Part shown: in pieces, positions 15,668 to 25,106 of the stretch
How positions within the stretch are numbered: position 1 is the stretch's first letter
How the letters are laid out: each line of letters opens with the position of its first letter
From: TCS55 sp964343505
GTDB taxonomy: Bacteria; Fidelibacterota; Marinisomatia; Marinisomatales; TCS55
Length of the DNA: 59,554 nt
Direction of reading: 5' to 3'
NCBI GenBank assembly: GCA_964343505.1
Contig: CAYFJU010000007.1
Coordinates: 1 to 59,554 of the forward strand
Made by a program: the position numbers and the translations under genes
The notes under the pieces: model-generated
The model's database searches: none
Seen by the model: the letters and a program-made list of their open reading frames with translations, nothing else
Told to the model about the DNA's origin: nothing

Positions 15668-17281
15668 ATGATTCGTCGTATCATTATATCCATTTTGTTT
15701 GTTGGGCTCGCCATGGCCCAACCGAATTTGCGATTCCATCCGTTTGATTGGGTTCAGTATCGTCATACCGGAAAAGTCAATTCCATATCTTTCGGTGATC
15801 GCTATGCCTATATCGGAACACAGTCTGGTGGCGTTTTGCGCTTCAATTTATTTTCAGAACGATTTGAGGAACCCATTGCTCGCGCCCAGGGATTGCATAG
15901 TAATACCATAACAGCTGTTCACCGTGCTTCCAATAGTGTGTTATGGGTAGCGACACCTCAGGGGATAGAATTGAGCTTTGATAAAGAAGGCAGTTGGCGG
16001 TTTATGGACAGAAACCAATTAGGCCTTCCCTTAGGAGATTTTATTGAAAGAATTGGCGAATCAAAAAATTATATTTGGTTGGAAACTCAAAGTTTAGTTT
16101 ATCGGCTCGATCCAATCACTGGCATCCAAGTTGGTATAATGCCTAACCCTGATGAACCGGTCACATGGAGTTCGGGGTTATTGCGTTTTCGCCCGGATTT
16201 GTCTAATCTGCTCATTGATTTTTCTTTTATGGATGGATGGATAACAGACCTCCAATCATTGATTCATCCTGATGGCCGTTATATAAATATCACAACGATT
16301 ACTAAGAATAAATTCAATGAAGTATGGATCGGTACGGAAGATGGTACAATCTTCCGCGGCGACAACACGATGAAAACATTTACACCATATCGATTCAGTC
16401 TCGCCGGTAATGATATTCAAATCATTAGGGGGGAAGATTCGTTCTGGCTCGGGGGCCGATTGGGATATCGTCAATCCGGAATTACCTATTTTGATATTGA
16501 TCGGGATATTGTGGATGAATATTCATTTCATGCAGTGATCAATATGGATCAGACGTCTATTTTTTCAATTTTGGAATTGAAAAAAGAAATTTGGTTTGGC
16601 GGGGAAGATGCCCTTCTGGTTTATAATAAAAAAAAGGATTTCTGGCGCACCTTTGATTTGCATTTGGGTGGTGGAAAAAATTGGGCGACCTCAATGGTGG
16701 AAGTTGGAGAGCATGTGTGGATAGGGAATCCGAATGGTATTTCAATCGTTAATAAAAGCGATAAAAAACTGAAGGCTACTAAAGTGGAGAAATTCTTCAG
16801 CAATATTTACATCTACGATTTAGCTGTGGCTCAGAACCAGATTTGGATCGGAACGGAAATCGGGCTCTTTTTATATGATATTGAGAAAGATTTAATCCAT
16901 GATTATCAGACCTATGGATATAAAGTAAAGGAAGTTGTATTTCCCATAAAGAATACTGATTTTACCGCTTTCACGCAGGATAAACATCAAATGCTGGCCG
17001 CCAATCGTACAGGAATCATAGCATTTAATTTTCGCAATCGTCAATGGTCTAATGCTGTAGACCCATCCATTTTCGGTGGGTTGGAAGTCAGGGCAATGGC
17101 ATTGGACAAAAATACCGTTTTTATCGCAACTGCAAATGGTGTGGTTCAATATGATATGAAAAAAAATCTGATGGATGTATTCAATTATTCATTTATCGGA
17201 CAGGTGAACGACATGTATATTAAGGATAGAAAAATTTGGCTGGGAACTACTGAAGGACTTATTTCGTACCGTTACAAATGA
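15668..17281 (+). CDS. Secreted or periplasmic beta-propeller protein
   Basis: A 537-residue protein with a signal peptide (MIRRIIISILFVGLAMAQ). Repeated short blades follow, such as IWIGTEDGTIFRGD, VWIGNPNGISIVN, IWIGTEIGLFLYDIE and IWLGTTEGLISY, spaced about 40-60 residues. These are two-component-regulator-type propeller repeats (hxIWIGT-x-GL). In periplasmic sensor kinases of Bacteroidota such propellers bind glycans, but here there is no transmembrane or kinase part, so it stands alone. Its stop overlaps the GWxTD gene start by four bases, implying a shared function. Ligand unknown. Confidence 0.7.
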   Translation: MIRRIIISILFVGLAMAQPNLRFHPFDWVQYRHTGKVNSISFGDRYAYIGTQSGGVLRFNLFSERFEEPIARAQGLHSNTITAVHRASNSVLWVATPQGIELSFDKEGSWRFMDRNQLGLPLGDFIERIGESKNYIWLETQSLVYRLDPITGIQVGIMPNPDEPVTWSSGLLRFRPDLSNLLIDFSFMDGWITDLQSLIHPDGRYINITTITKNKFNEVWIGTEDGTIFRGDNTMKTFTPYRFSLAGNDIQIIRGEDSFWLGGRLGYRQSGITYFDIDRDIVDEYSFHAVINMDQTSIFSILELKKEIWFGGEDALLVYNKKKDFWRTFDLHLGGGKNWATSMVEVGEHVWIGNPNGISIVNKSDKKLKATKVEKFFSNIYIYDLAVAQNQIWIGTEIGLFLYDIEKDLIHDYQTYGYKVKEVVFPIKNTDFTAFTQDKHQMLAANRTGIIAFNFRNRQWSNAVDPSIFGGLEVRAMALDKNTVFIATANGVVQYDMKKNLMDVFNYSFIGQVNDMYIKDRKIWLGTTEGLISYRYK

Positions 17282-18543
17282 AACAACTTAATAAAATATG
17301 TATTCTGACTGGTCTGGTTTTGAGCAATATTCTTGTTGCCCAAATGAGACCCAGTAACCGCCGGGATCAGGAAATGATCCGCAAATATGGTTTTTCGGTA
17401 TACAGTGTAGCGGATGAGAATTCCGATTCAATCCGAGTCTTATCTTATCTGGCTGTTCCAAATCATGTTTTACAATTCGTTAAAACTAATGATGGATTTT
17501 CAGCCGAATATGAGGCGACAATCACCCTGAAAAAGAAGAAGGGGAACCAGATCGGACGCCGGAATTGGTCCAATACGTTAAAAACCACGGATTACCTCGA
17601 ATCCACTTCAAAAAAAATTATAACGATTCATCATCATGCCTTCAAGGTACCGCCGGGGGATTATATCATATCGGCGGAAGTCTTAGATAAAGATTCCAAT
17701 GATAGCGGTGTACGAAATAAGGAATTGAAATATTCAGACTATAAAAAAGATGTGGCATTATATACACCATTTTTCGTGGATTACCTTTCCGGTAATTGGG
17801 GTTTAAATGAAAATGAAATTCCCATGTTTCAAAATGTGATGGGCGAAAAAGTTACTCGCGCGGCCGTATTTGTTTCAGGCAAAATAGAACCAGGTCCTTT
17901 TATTTTAGAAGTCACGGTAACCAATTCAAAGAAAAAGGAACTGTGGAAAAAATCATTTCAAGCCAAAGCAGAAAACACATATTTCCACGAGAGGATTATC
18001 ATCCCTGAAGAAGTGGCCAAACAGGGTCTACGGAAGAAAGTGGATATCGTTTTAAAACAGGGTAAAGAAAAAAGGACCGAATCGGTAATTTTATCTATAA
18101 GCAAGGCAGGAATATCCCACTCCATTGGTAATATAGCCCAAGCGGTTGAAAATATGCGTTACATCCTCCATGATGATGAATGGAAAAAATTAAGCAAAGC
18201 GAAAGATACGGAGAAAGAAGCCCTTTTTCTGGAATATTGGCAGGGGCGTGATCCAACTCCCGATACCCCGGATAATGAAGTGATGGATGAATATTTTTCC
18301 CGAGTCAATTATTCGAATGGTAATTTTAAATCATACTTACCCGGATGGAAAACGGACATGGGTATGATTTATATTTTATTTGGTCCACCCGACGATTTGG
18401 AAATTTATAATGATCCTCTGAGCCGGCTCTATTCCCAGCGCTGGCATTATTACAGAATTAATAAATATTTTGATTTTATCGATGAAAATGGATTTGGCGA
18501 TTATCGTCTGACAACACCGTTTTTCCGTGGGCGAAACTGGTGA
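17278..18543 (+). CDS. GWxTD domain-containing exported protein
   Basis: A 421-residue protein with a signal-like N-terminus (ILTGLVLSNILVAQ). The C-terminal region carries the name-giving GWKTDMGMIYILFGPPDD (about residues 357-374), followed by an aromatic RWHYY segment. GWxTD proteins are found mostly in FCB and related phyla, often next to propeller or TPR proteins, and have no established biochemical role. The upstream propeller gene overlaps by four bases, and the downstream gene starts at a GTG overlapping this stop. The three are probably co-translated. Confidence 0.8.
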   Translation: MKQLNKICILTGLVLSNILVAQMRPSNRRDQEMIRKYGFSVYSVADENSDSIRVLSYLAVPNHVLQFVKTNDGFSAEYEATITLKKKKGNQIGRRNWSNTLKTTDYLESTSKKIITIHHHAFKVPPGDYIISAEVLDKDSNDSGVRNKELKYSDYKKDVALYTPFFVDYLSGNWGLNENEIPMFQNVMGEKVTRAAVFVSGKIEPGPFILEVTVTNSKKKELWKKSFQAKAENTYFHERIIIPEEVAKQGLRKKVDIVLKQGKEKRTESVILSISKAGISHSIGNIAQAVENMRYILHDDEWKKLSKAKDTEKEALFLEYWQGRDPTPDTPDNEVMDEYFSRVNYSNGNFKSYLPGWKTDMGMIYILFGPPDDLEIYNDPLSRLYSQRWHYYRINKYFDFIDENGFGDYRLTTPFFRGRNW

Positions 18544-19583
18544 AAATCCTTCTCATTCCCGGTGATGGTGTCGGGGGTGAGTTAGCCGCTGAGGTCCAAA
18601 AACTCATTTCCACCATCCAATCTGTTTTCGAATTCAAAATTTCTGCGCAGACATTGGATATCAGTGAATCTCATTTCAGGGATACGAATATTCTCATTCC
18701 TAAAGCTTTAAGTAAAATGGCTGATAAAGCGGATTCCATCTGGTTGGGGCCGATTACGAATCAGTCCAATTTAAAGGGATATGATCGAAAAACAATTGTT
18801 CAGCAAATATGTTCAGAGCAAGGATATGAATTTTATCACCGGCATTTTAAACCACTACCATCTTTGCAAAAATTTCCATCTGACAACCCGATTGATGTAT
18901 TACTGATTGAGAATAATTTCTACTCCCACACTGTTTCCAGTGAATTGCCGGCTAGTTTTGTGAGCGAGAAAAAATTGGATGTAATGACGACCTATTACTC
19001 TCAGACGCATTTGGAATCCATTTTTTCCAAAGCACAGCGCTTAATCGAAAGTGGCCTTAGGAAAAAAATACTCCTTGTTTTACCTGATGAACTCAGGGAG
19101 AGTGAAAGCCCTTGGGTAAATCCAGCACGTCAATTAGCAGATTTGGGTATCAATGTACAGTGGTCCTCTGTGGATCAGTTCTTTTTTAACCTATTGAAAT
19201 CCCCGGACCAATTTGATTTGGTATTAACAGTCTCTCCCTTTGGGCAAATATTTTCAAAACTGGTATCAGCGATTGAGGGTGGTCTCGGTGCGGGATTTGA
19301 GTTTCATCGTTCAACAAACCATAAATCATTGTTTCAGGTGCTGCATCCTGCCAGCCGCCGGTTTATCGGCCGGGATGCGGGAAATCCAATTGGGTCAATG
19401 CTTTCCGTGGCAGAATTCATGAACGACAAAAATAAACCATCCATTAGTGAAGCGATTCGCAATACGGTTGAAGAAGCGATCAACGCCGGATGGGTAACAC
19501 GTGATCTTGGGGGAAGTATGGGTACGATTGAAATGGGTGACTTTATCTGTTCGAAATTGTCAGAAAAAATGGCCAAATCCTGA
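18540..19583 (+). CDS. Divergent isocitrate/isopropylmalate dehydrogenase-fold protein, probably lacking metal site
   Basis: A 347-residue protein whose ends match the beta-decarboxylating dehydrogenase family: LLIPGDGVGGE at the N-terminus, and GLFEPVHGSAP-like SLFQVLHPASR with AGNPIGSMLSVAEFM near the C-terminus. The catalytic core is altered. The metal-binding DxxSD segment (NLFGDILSD in the family) is SPFGQIFSK (residues 232-240), with Gln and Lys in place of two Asp. The substrate arginines and active-site Tyr region (about 100-130) are not recognisable. It may bind a different substrate or be a non-catalytic paralog. A normal isocitrate dehydrogenase is present later in the window. GTG start overlapping the upstream stop. 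Confidence 0.65.
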   Translation: MKILLIPGDGVGGELAAEVQKLISTIQSVFEFKISAQTLDISESHFRDTNILIPKALSKMADKADSIWLGPITNQSNLKGYDRKTIVQQICSEQGYEFYHRHFKPLPSLQKFPSDNPIDVLLIENNFYSHTVSSELPASFVSEKKLDVMTTYYSQTHLESIFSKAQRLIESGLRKKILLVLPDELRESESPWVNPARQLADLGINVQWSSVDQFFFNLLKSPDQFDLVLTVSPFGQIFSKLVSAIEGGLGAGFEFHRSTNHKSLFQVLHPASRRFIGRDAGNPIGSMLSVAEFMNDKNKPSISEAIRNTVEEAINAGWVTRDLGGSMGTIEMGDFICSKLSEKMAKS

Positions 19584-19647
19584 TCTCCGATAGATTAAGT
19601 CTATATGAAATCCGTAACTTTTATCTCATTTCTTTAATGATCAATTT

Positions 19648-20436
19648 ATGATTGAACGATTTTCCTACAGCAGCCTCGAAACATATAAAAAATGTCCGGC
19701 CCAATTTCGGTTTCGCTATATAGATAAAATCTATAAGGACGATGAGGGCATTGAAGCTTTCATGGGGAAACGGGTTCATGAAGCGCTGGAATATTTATAT
19801 GAAGAAGTGATGGCCGGAAGATTACCTTTTCTGGATGGCGTCATCGAAAAATACCATCAAGTATGGGATGAACACTGGCATGATCGCATTGCTATTGTGC
19901 GCCGAGAAAACAAACCGAAATTCTATTTTGAATTAGGTGAGCGCTGTATTGCCGCCTATTATCGAACTTACACCCCTTTTGACCAGCCGGCTATCGGCAC
20001 GGAAGTTGAATATATTTTTTCGATAGATGGGTCCGATGATTATATGATGAAAGGCATAATGGATCGCCTGGATACGGATGGGCAGGGGGATTATGAAATT
20101 CATGATTATAAAAGCGGAAAACGCATGATATCTCAATATGATGCGGACAGGGATGGTCAATTGGCACTATATCAAATCGCCCTTCAGAATCATCGTGACG
20201 ATGTAAAATCGGTTAAACTCGTTTGGCATTTTCTTCAGCATAACCAGGAAGTCCGATCAACCCGAAATGAAAACCAGCTTGAGCAATTAAGGAATCAGAC
20301 CAAATCACGAATTGATGAAATCCGAAACCATATTCAAAATGGGGGCGCCTTCCAGCCAAAAGAAAGCATTCTCTGTAATTGGTGTTATTATTGGGAAGAA
20401 TGTTCAATAAAAAATGGGTCAAACCCCTACATTTAG
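19648..20436 (+). CDS. PD-(D/E)XK nuclease family protein (RecB/Cas4-like, Fe-S type)
   Basis: A 262-residue nuclease. Visible motifs are an N-terminal SYSSLETYKKCPAQFRFRY, GKRVHEALEYL, the acidic GIMDRLD (about residues 136-142), the core IHDYKSGK (about 150-157) supplying D and K of the active site, and the QLALYQIAL helix. The first Cys (about 16) and the C-terminal CNWCYYWEEC cluster form the four ligands of an iron-sulfur cluster, as in AddB, Cas4 and related RecB-family exonucleases. No cas or add genes are adjacent. The next gene is an RNase H six bases downstream, so the pair may act in DNA or RNA-DNA hybrid processing. Confidence 0.82.
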   Translation: MIERFSYSSLETYKKCPAQFRFRYIDKIYKDDEGIEAFMGKRVHEALEYLYEEVMAGRLPFLDGVIEKYHQVWDEHWHDRIAIVRRENKPKFYFELGERCIAAYYRTYTPFDQPAIGTEVEYIFSIDGSDDYMMKGIMDRLDTDGQGDYEIHDYKSGKRMISQYDADRDGQLALYQIALQNHRDDVKSVKLVWHFLQHNQEVRSTRNENQLEQLRNQTKSRIDEIRNHIQNGGAFQPKESILCNWCYYWEECSIKNGSNPYI

Positions 20437-20442
20437 GATAAA

Positions 20443-20952
20443 ATGAAATTAAACCAGCAAGAGATTAAGGCCCTGAAAGATCTGCTTTCTAATCCAAAGA
20501 ATCGAATTGATGAAGCTTTAGAAAACCTGTACAATAAAATGACATCGAACAGCGAGGTCAGTTTATTCATCGATGGCGCTGCCGACCTGAATTCAAAAAC
20601 AGCCGGCATCGGCGGAGTTATTTTTAAAGATGGAGAAGAAGTCTTCTCCTTTTCAGAATACCTGCATGATGCCACGAATAATGAAGCAGAATACACGGCG
20701 CTCATAACGGGATTGAAGTGGTTGATTGATTTAAGCCTGTTAAATGTAAAAATATATTCCGACAGCGAGTTGGTTGTAAAGCAGATAAACGGGGAGTATA
20801 AGGTAAAACACCCGCGCATGCAGAAATTGCATCAACAGGCTATGACCCATTTTCGCCAACTGGATCGGTGGAAGTTTAGTCATGTATTGCGTGATAAAAA
20901 TGTTGTTGCAGACCGATTGGCAAAAGCTGGACGAATGAAAGAGAAAAAATAA
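20443..20952 (+). CDS. Ribonuclease H type I family protein
   Basis: A 169-residue RNase H-like enzyme. The four catalytic acids are visible: Asp in LFIDGAA (about 44), Glu in NNEAEYTAL (about 84), Asp in IYSDSELVV (about 106) and Asp in NVVADRLAK (about 157). About 35 residues precede the domain as a helical extension not found in E. coli RnhA. It is closest in style to the plant/archaeal-type RNase HI (RVT_3) group, which cuts RNA in RNA-DNA hybrids. It is co-directional and almost contiguous with the PD-(D/E)XK nuclease. Confidence 0.85.
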   Translation: MKLNQQEIKALKDLLSNPKNRIDEALENLYNKMTSNSEVSLFIDGAADLNSKTAGIGGVIFKDGEEVFSFSEYLHDATNNEAEYTALITGLKWLIDLSLLNVKIYSDSELVVKQINGEYKVKHPRMQKLHQQAMTHFRQLDRWKFSHVLRDKNVVADRLAKAGRMKEKK

Positions 20953-21047
20953 ATACAATTCTCCTTTTTAATTGATGAATCGAACAGTTGATTTAAATTA
21001 GATTTGCTGTCATTAATCCGAGCATAAAATCTTGAAAAGCAACTGAA

Positions 21048-22076
21048 ATGGGTCTATTAAATTCCTTCACAAATCCCCTGAATTGGATCTCCGGCGATAT
21101 TGCCATTGATTTGGGTACAGCCAATACCCTTATTTACATCAAGGGTAAGGGCGTTATGATTAATGAACCTTCGATTGTGGCCAGATCGGTGCATAATGAT
21201 AAAATCATTGCTGTGGGATATGATGCCAAAGCAATGGTGGGCCGCACCCATAGGGAAATTGAAACGATTCGCCCCTTGCGGGATGGGGTCATTGCGGATT
21301 TCACGATGACCGATGGGCTGCTTCAGGGGTTTATTAATAAGATAAATATGAATCGATTAGCCCGTCCGCGGATGGTGATTTGTGTGCCATCAGGTGTCAC
21401 TGAAGTCGAGCGGCGAGCCGTGCGGGATTCCGGTGAACGGGCAAACGCCCGGGAAGTATTTTTGATTGAAGAACCTGTGGCAGCGGCGATAGGTATGGGA
21501 CTCGATATTTCTAAACCGATTGGCAATATAATCGTTGATATAGGTGGTGGTACGACAGAAATTGCGGTGATATCCCTGAATGGTGTTGTCACAAAGGAAA
21601 CCATTCGCGTCGCTGGCGATGAAATGGATGAAGCGATAATTCAGTGGTTTCGCAATGAGCATAAATTGGATATCGGTTCATCAACTGCCGAATCGATTAA
21701 AAAAACAGTTGGTTCTGCCATGCGCGTTAAGAGTGAAATGATTGCCGTAAAAGGCCGTGACCTTGTTTCAGGCATTCCCAAAACGATTGAAGTATCATCG
21801 GATGAGATTCGTCAGTCACTCAAGGATCCGATCAACGCCATTGTTGAAGCTGTCAAACGTGCACTGGAACAAACGCCTCCGGAGCTTTCCGCGGATATTA
21901 TTGACCGGGGCATCATTATGACCGGTGGCGGCAGTATGCTTAAAGGTATTGACCAGTTGATTCGAGAAAGAACCAATGTGCCCGTTAATATCGCTGAAGA
22001 ACCGCTGCTCTCCGTTGTCAAAGGAACAGGCAAAGTACTCGAAGATGTCAGAAAATATGAGTCCGTCCTGATTTAA
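21048..22076 (+). CDS. mreB: Rod shape-determining protein MreB
   Basis: A 342-residue bacterial actin. Nucleotide-binding motifs are AIDLGTANTLIYIKGKG (phosphate 1, about residues 20-36), IVDIGGGTTEIAVISL (phosphate 2, about 162-177) and TGGGSMLKGID (adenosine, about 292-302). An N-terminal amphipathic start (LLNSFTNPLNWIS) would bind the inner membrane. It forms membrane-bound filaments that orient the elongasome. It is the first gene of a five-gene operon ordered mreB-mreC-mreD-mrdA-rodA. The 95-base AT-rich gap before it probably holds the operon promoter. Confidence 0.96.
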   Translation: MGLLNSFTNPLNWISGDIAIDLGTANTLIYIKGKGVMINEPSIVARSVHNDKIIAVGYDAKAMVGRTHREIETIRPLRDGVIADFTMTDGLLQGFINKINMNRLARPRMVICVPSGVTEVERRAVRDSGERANAREVFLIEEPVAAAIGMGLDISKPIGNIIVDIGGGTTEIAVISLNGVVTKETIRVAGDEMDEAIIQWFRNEHKLDIGSSTAESIKKTVGSAMRVKSEMIAVKGRDLVSGIPKTIEVSSDEIRQSLKDPINAIVEAVKRALEQTPPELSADIIDRGIIMTGGGSMLKGIDQLIRERTNVPVNIAEEPLLSVVKGTGKVLEDVRKYESVLI

Positions 22077-22083
22077 CTTTTGA

Positions 22084-22884
22084 ATGCGGAATTTCTACCT
22101 ATCCCTTTTACGATATAAAGACCATTTAATTTTTCTGATAGCGGTAACGCTATCTTTAACCCTACTTCTCAAAAATGATTCTCCGGATGTGCTGATCATC
22201 CGTGGAAAATTCAACGACTATTTTTCATTTATTTCATCCCCATTCGCTTGGGTAAAATCCATGGTCCAACTTCAGGAAGAAACACAAGTATTACGTGAAA
22301 AAAATGTTCAATTGACCTTGGAAATGGAAGCGATGTTAAAAGCCCAGGAAGAAAACAATAGTTTGCGGGATTTGTTGGGATTTAAACGTGAGAGTCAATT
22401 GAAGTTATTAGCGGCCCGCGTTGTGAATATGGGGGCCGCATCCAATTTATCTTCCATCACACTGGATATCGGTTCTTTCCAGGGAGTCAAAGTTAATCAA
22501 CCCGTATTAGTCCCGGAAGGGGTCATTGGGAAAACGGTTGTTGTTGGGGAGCAGTCAACAATTGTCCAAATTATCAACGATGTAAATTACCGCCTGTCCG
22601 TACGCATCATGCCCTCCGGAAATGCCGGGATTCTGCAATTTATTTCCGATGATATATGTGAGGTGCGGGAGTTGCAAAAGAACGCCAATATATCGGTGGG
22701 GGATAAAGTGGTGACCTCCGGCTTCAGCCAAATTTATCCTAAAAACCTTCCGGTCGGTGAAGTAATTGAAGTTCTGAATGAACGGGGCAGTTTTCAAAAA
22801 GTAGCCAAAGTGAGGGTGAAACCCCTATTGGGCTCACTTTTGAATGTCTTTATTGTCGTGGAAGAAATCAATGAAATGGATTAA
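22084..22884 (+). CDS. mreC: Rod shape-determining protein MreC
   Basis: A 266-residue bitopic membrane protein. It has one N-terminal transmembrane helix (about 13-30), a coiled coil (about 60-95, ending in EENNSLRDLLGFK), and two beta-barrel domains. These contain the family signatures ARVVNMG, GSFQGVKVNQPVLVPEGVIGK and VTSGFSQIYPKNLPVGEV. It activates PBP2 in the periplasm and links it to MreB and MreD. It begins seven bases after mreB and overlaps mreD by 14 bases. Length is typical. Confidence 0.94.
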   Translation: MRNFYLSLLRYKDHLIFLIAVTLSLTLLLKNDSPDVLIIRGKFNDYFSFISSPFAWVKSMVQLQEETQVLREKNVQLTLEMEAMLKAQEENNSLRDLLGFKRESQLKLLAARVVNMGAASNLSSITLDIGSFQGVKVNQPVLVPEGVIGKTVVVGEQSTIVQIINDVNYRLSVRIMPSGNAGILQFISDDICEVRELQKNANISVGDKVVTSGFSQIYPKNLPVGEVIEVLNERGSFQKVAKVRVKPLLGSLLNVFIVVEEINEMD

Positions 22885-23362
22885 TATCCTTTTGCCGGCG
22901 GCGGGCGTATTTTTAGCTCAATTCCTCTTCGTTGATTTCCTGTCGGTCAATAGGATTCGTCCCGACTTTTTGGTGGTTTATATTTTTTATATCGGCCTCG
23001 TATATGGCAAATCACCGGGGATTGTCGTCGGTTTCCTTTTAGGGCTCCTGTCTGACCTTTCCGGTGTTGGATCCTTTTTTGGGTTGGCGCCATTATCCTT
23101 ATCTATCACAGCCTATCTGGCCGGCTATCTCAATGGCAAGTATGAACGATTATTGCCCTACGTGTTTCATGCCGCTTGGATATTCATCATTGGATTCCAT
23201 TTTCTGCTCATATCTTACGTGCGCTTTCAATCCATCCTGGTGTCGAGCCCTACGGCATTTTTGACGAAATGGTTTTTGTCTTTTCTGTATACCATGATGT
23301 TCTTTTTGATTGCCCAGTTCTTTTACCCCGTCAGGGAAGCCTCCCGTGCTGAAATCACCTAA
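22871..23362 (+). CDS. mreD: Rod shape-determining protein MreD
   Basis: A 163-residue integral inner-membrane protein with five or six hydrophobic helices. The N-terminal INRIRPDFLVVYIFYIGL-like segment and G-x-x-x-GFLLGLLSDL loop are typical of MreD. I choose the ATG at 22871; an in-frame TTG at 22844 would add a tail copied from the mreC frame. It belongs to the elongasome. It overlaps mreC upstream, and the mrdA start lies within its end, so translation of the group is coupled. Confidence 0.88.
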   Translation: MKWINILLPAAGVFLAQFLFVDFLSVNRIRPDFLVVYIFYIGLVYGKSPGIVVGFLLGLLSDLSGVGSFFGLAPLSLSITAYLAGYLNGKYERLLPYVFHAAWIFIIGFHFLLISYVRFQSILVSSPTAFLTKWFLSFLYTMMFFLIAQFFYPVREASRAEIT

Positions 23363-25106
23363 TACGGTTTCCAAATCAAAATTTTGGATCGTCGTTGTGT
23401 TTGTGGTGGCGGTTCACGGACTTTTGGCCTACCGGTTTTTCCAATTACAAATCCTGGACTTTGAATTATACACCCAGCGGGCGGAAAGCAACCGGATTCG
23501 TGCCATGTCCATTCCGGCACCCCGAGGTTTAATCCTTGACCGTCACGGCGAAATTATCGTGGATAATTATCCCACCTATATCCTTTTCGGGATCGGGGCG
23601 GAAATCAGGGATAAGCAGAAAAATTTCCATGTCATCAGTCAAACAACCGGCATTGATACCTCTATTCTCAAAAAGAATTACACCAATTACTACCGCAACC
23701 GTTTTCTGCCTACCCGCTTGGCCAAAGATTTAACCATCGGCCAACTTAGCCGCCTGGAAGAAGCAAAGCATGAGCTCAGCGGCATTATTTATAAACAATT
23801 CCCGGAACGGATTTATCATCCCAGAATTCGCGCCGCCCATGTGTTGGGATACCTGAAAGAAATGGACCAGAATATGATTCAGGCCATGGTGACTGAAGGG
23901 AACTATGAATTCGGGGACCTCATTGGCTGGGCTGGACTCGAGCGGGAGTATGAATCTGAATTGCGAGGGGCCAAGGGAGTGACCTATTATCAGGTGGATG
24001 CTTACGGTCGTGAAGCGGGAAAACTGGCAGATGCGGAAAATATTTTACCCCAACCGGGGAAGGACATCGCCACCACCCTGGATATTTCTTTACAGGAATT
24101 GCTGGAGAAAGAATTTAATGGAAAGGCCGGGGTCGCCATCGTGTCCCGACCGAAAACGGGAGGTATTATGGCTTATGTGAGCGCCCCCGATTATACACCG
24201 GATCTGTTTACGGGATTAATATCCAGTGCCGATTGGCAATCGGTCATCGCTGATCCCAAGCGGCCCCTGTTGAACCGGGTCGCCAACGGGACATACCCCC
24301 CTGGCTCCATATTTAAAATGGTTGTGGCAATTGCGCTCCTGGAAAAGAAACTTATTTCCCCTCAAATGGAAATATTCTGCTCCGGCTCTTATGATTTCTA
24401 TGACAGAACATTCGGTTGCTGGAAAGAATACGGCCACGGGAAAATGAATCTGGAACAGGCTATCGTTCAATCCTGCGATGTGTATTTCTATCAGGTCATT
24501 CAGAAAATAAAATTAAATGACTTGGCCGAAGTGGCCCGGCAGTTCGGATTCGGTATTGAAACCGACATTGACCTGCCGGCAGAAATGAAAGGACGAATGC
24601 CAGACCGGGCCTTTATGAATAGGATTCATGGCCGCTGGGGATGGTCCAAGGGGGCCCTGTTAAATATTTCCATTGGCCAGGGAGAGATTCTTGTCACGCC
24701 ACTTCAAATGGCTGCTTATACCAATGTATTAGCCACCCGGGGGAACACACCGCCCCTCCATATTGTCCAACCCCGATCAGGGTGGATAGACCCGCCTAAG
24801 GTCAGTCCGCGTTCCTGGCGGCTCATTCAAAATTATATGCATAAAGTTGTGACTGACCCGAAAGGAACGGGACGTCGGTCTGACCCTAAAATTACCGGTG
24901 TAAAGATATCCGGGAAAACCGGTACGGCTGAAAATCCCCATGGGGAACCCCATGCCTGGTATATTGCCTACGGGGAAAAAGATGGGGACCTGATTTCGGT
25001 TGTAATCATGGTGGAAAACGGCGGGCATGGCAGTGAGGTTGCCGCCCCCATAGCCCGGAAAGTATTTCAACAATATTTTGACCGGACCAAGTTGGCGAAA
25101 TCCTGA
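23346..25106 (+). CDS. mrdA: Penicillin-binding protein 2, elongasome transpeptidase
   Basis: A class B PBP of 586 residues from the GTG at 23346, which has AGGGAAG just upstream and starts shortly before the single transmembrane anchor. The dimerisation/pedestal region begins APRGLILDRHGEIIVDN. The transpeptidase domain has the nucleophile motif PPGSIFKM (Ser about 321, Lys about 324), QSCDVYFY as the SxN-equivalent (SCD), and SGKTGTAENPHG as the KTG box. The KTG region carries the PBP2-type HAWYIAY continuation. It cross-links lateral-wall peptidoglycan with RodA, encoded directly downstream with a one-base overlap. Confidence 0.93.
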   Translation: MLKSPNTVSKSKFWIVVVFVVAVHGLLAYRFFQLQILDFELYTQRAESNRIRAMSIPAPRGLILDRHGEIIVDNYPTYILFGIGAEIRDKQKNFHVISQTTGIDTSILKKNYTNYYRNRFLPTRLAKDLTIGQLSRLEEAKHELSGIIYKQFPERIYHPRIRAAHVLGYLKEMDQNMIQAMVTEGNYEFGDLIGWAGLEREYESELRGAKGVTYYQVDAYGREAGKLADAENILPQPGKDIATTLDISLQELLEKEFNGKAGVAIVSRPKTGGIMAYVSAPDYTPDLFTGLISSADWQSVIADPKRPLLNRVANGTYPPGSIFKMVVAIALLEKKLISPQMEIFCSGSYDFYDRTFGCWKEYGHGKMNLEQAIVQSCDVYFYQVIQKIKLNDLAEVARQFGFGIETDIDLPAEMKGRMPDRAFMNRIHGRWGWSKGALLNISIGQGEILVTPLQMAAYTNVLATRGNTPPLHIVQPRSGWIDPPKVSPRSWRLIQNYMHKVVTDPKGTGRRSDPKITGVKISGKTGTAENPHGEPHAWYIAYGEKDGDLISVVIMVENGGHGSEVAAPIARKVFQQYFDRTKLAKS

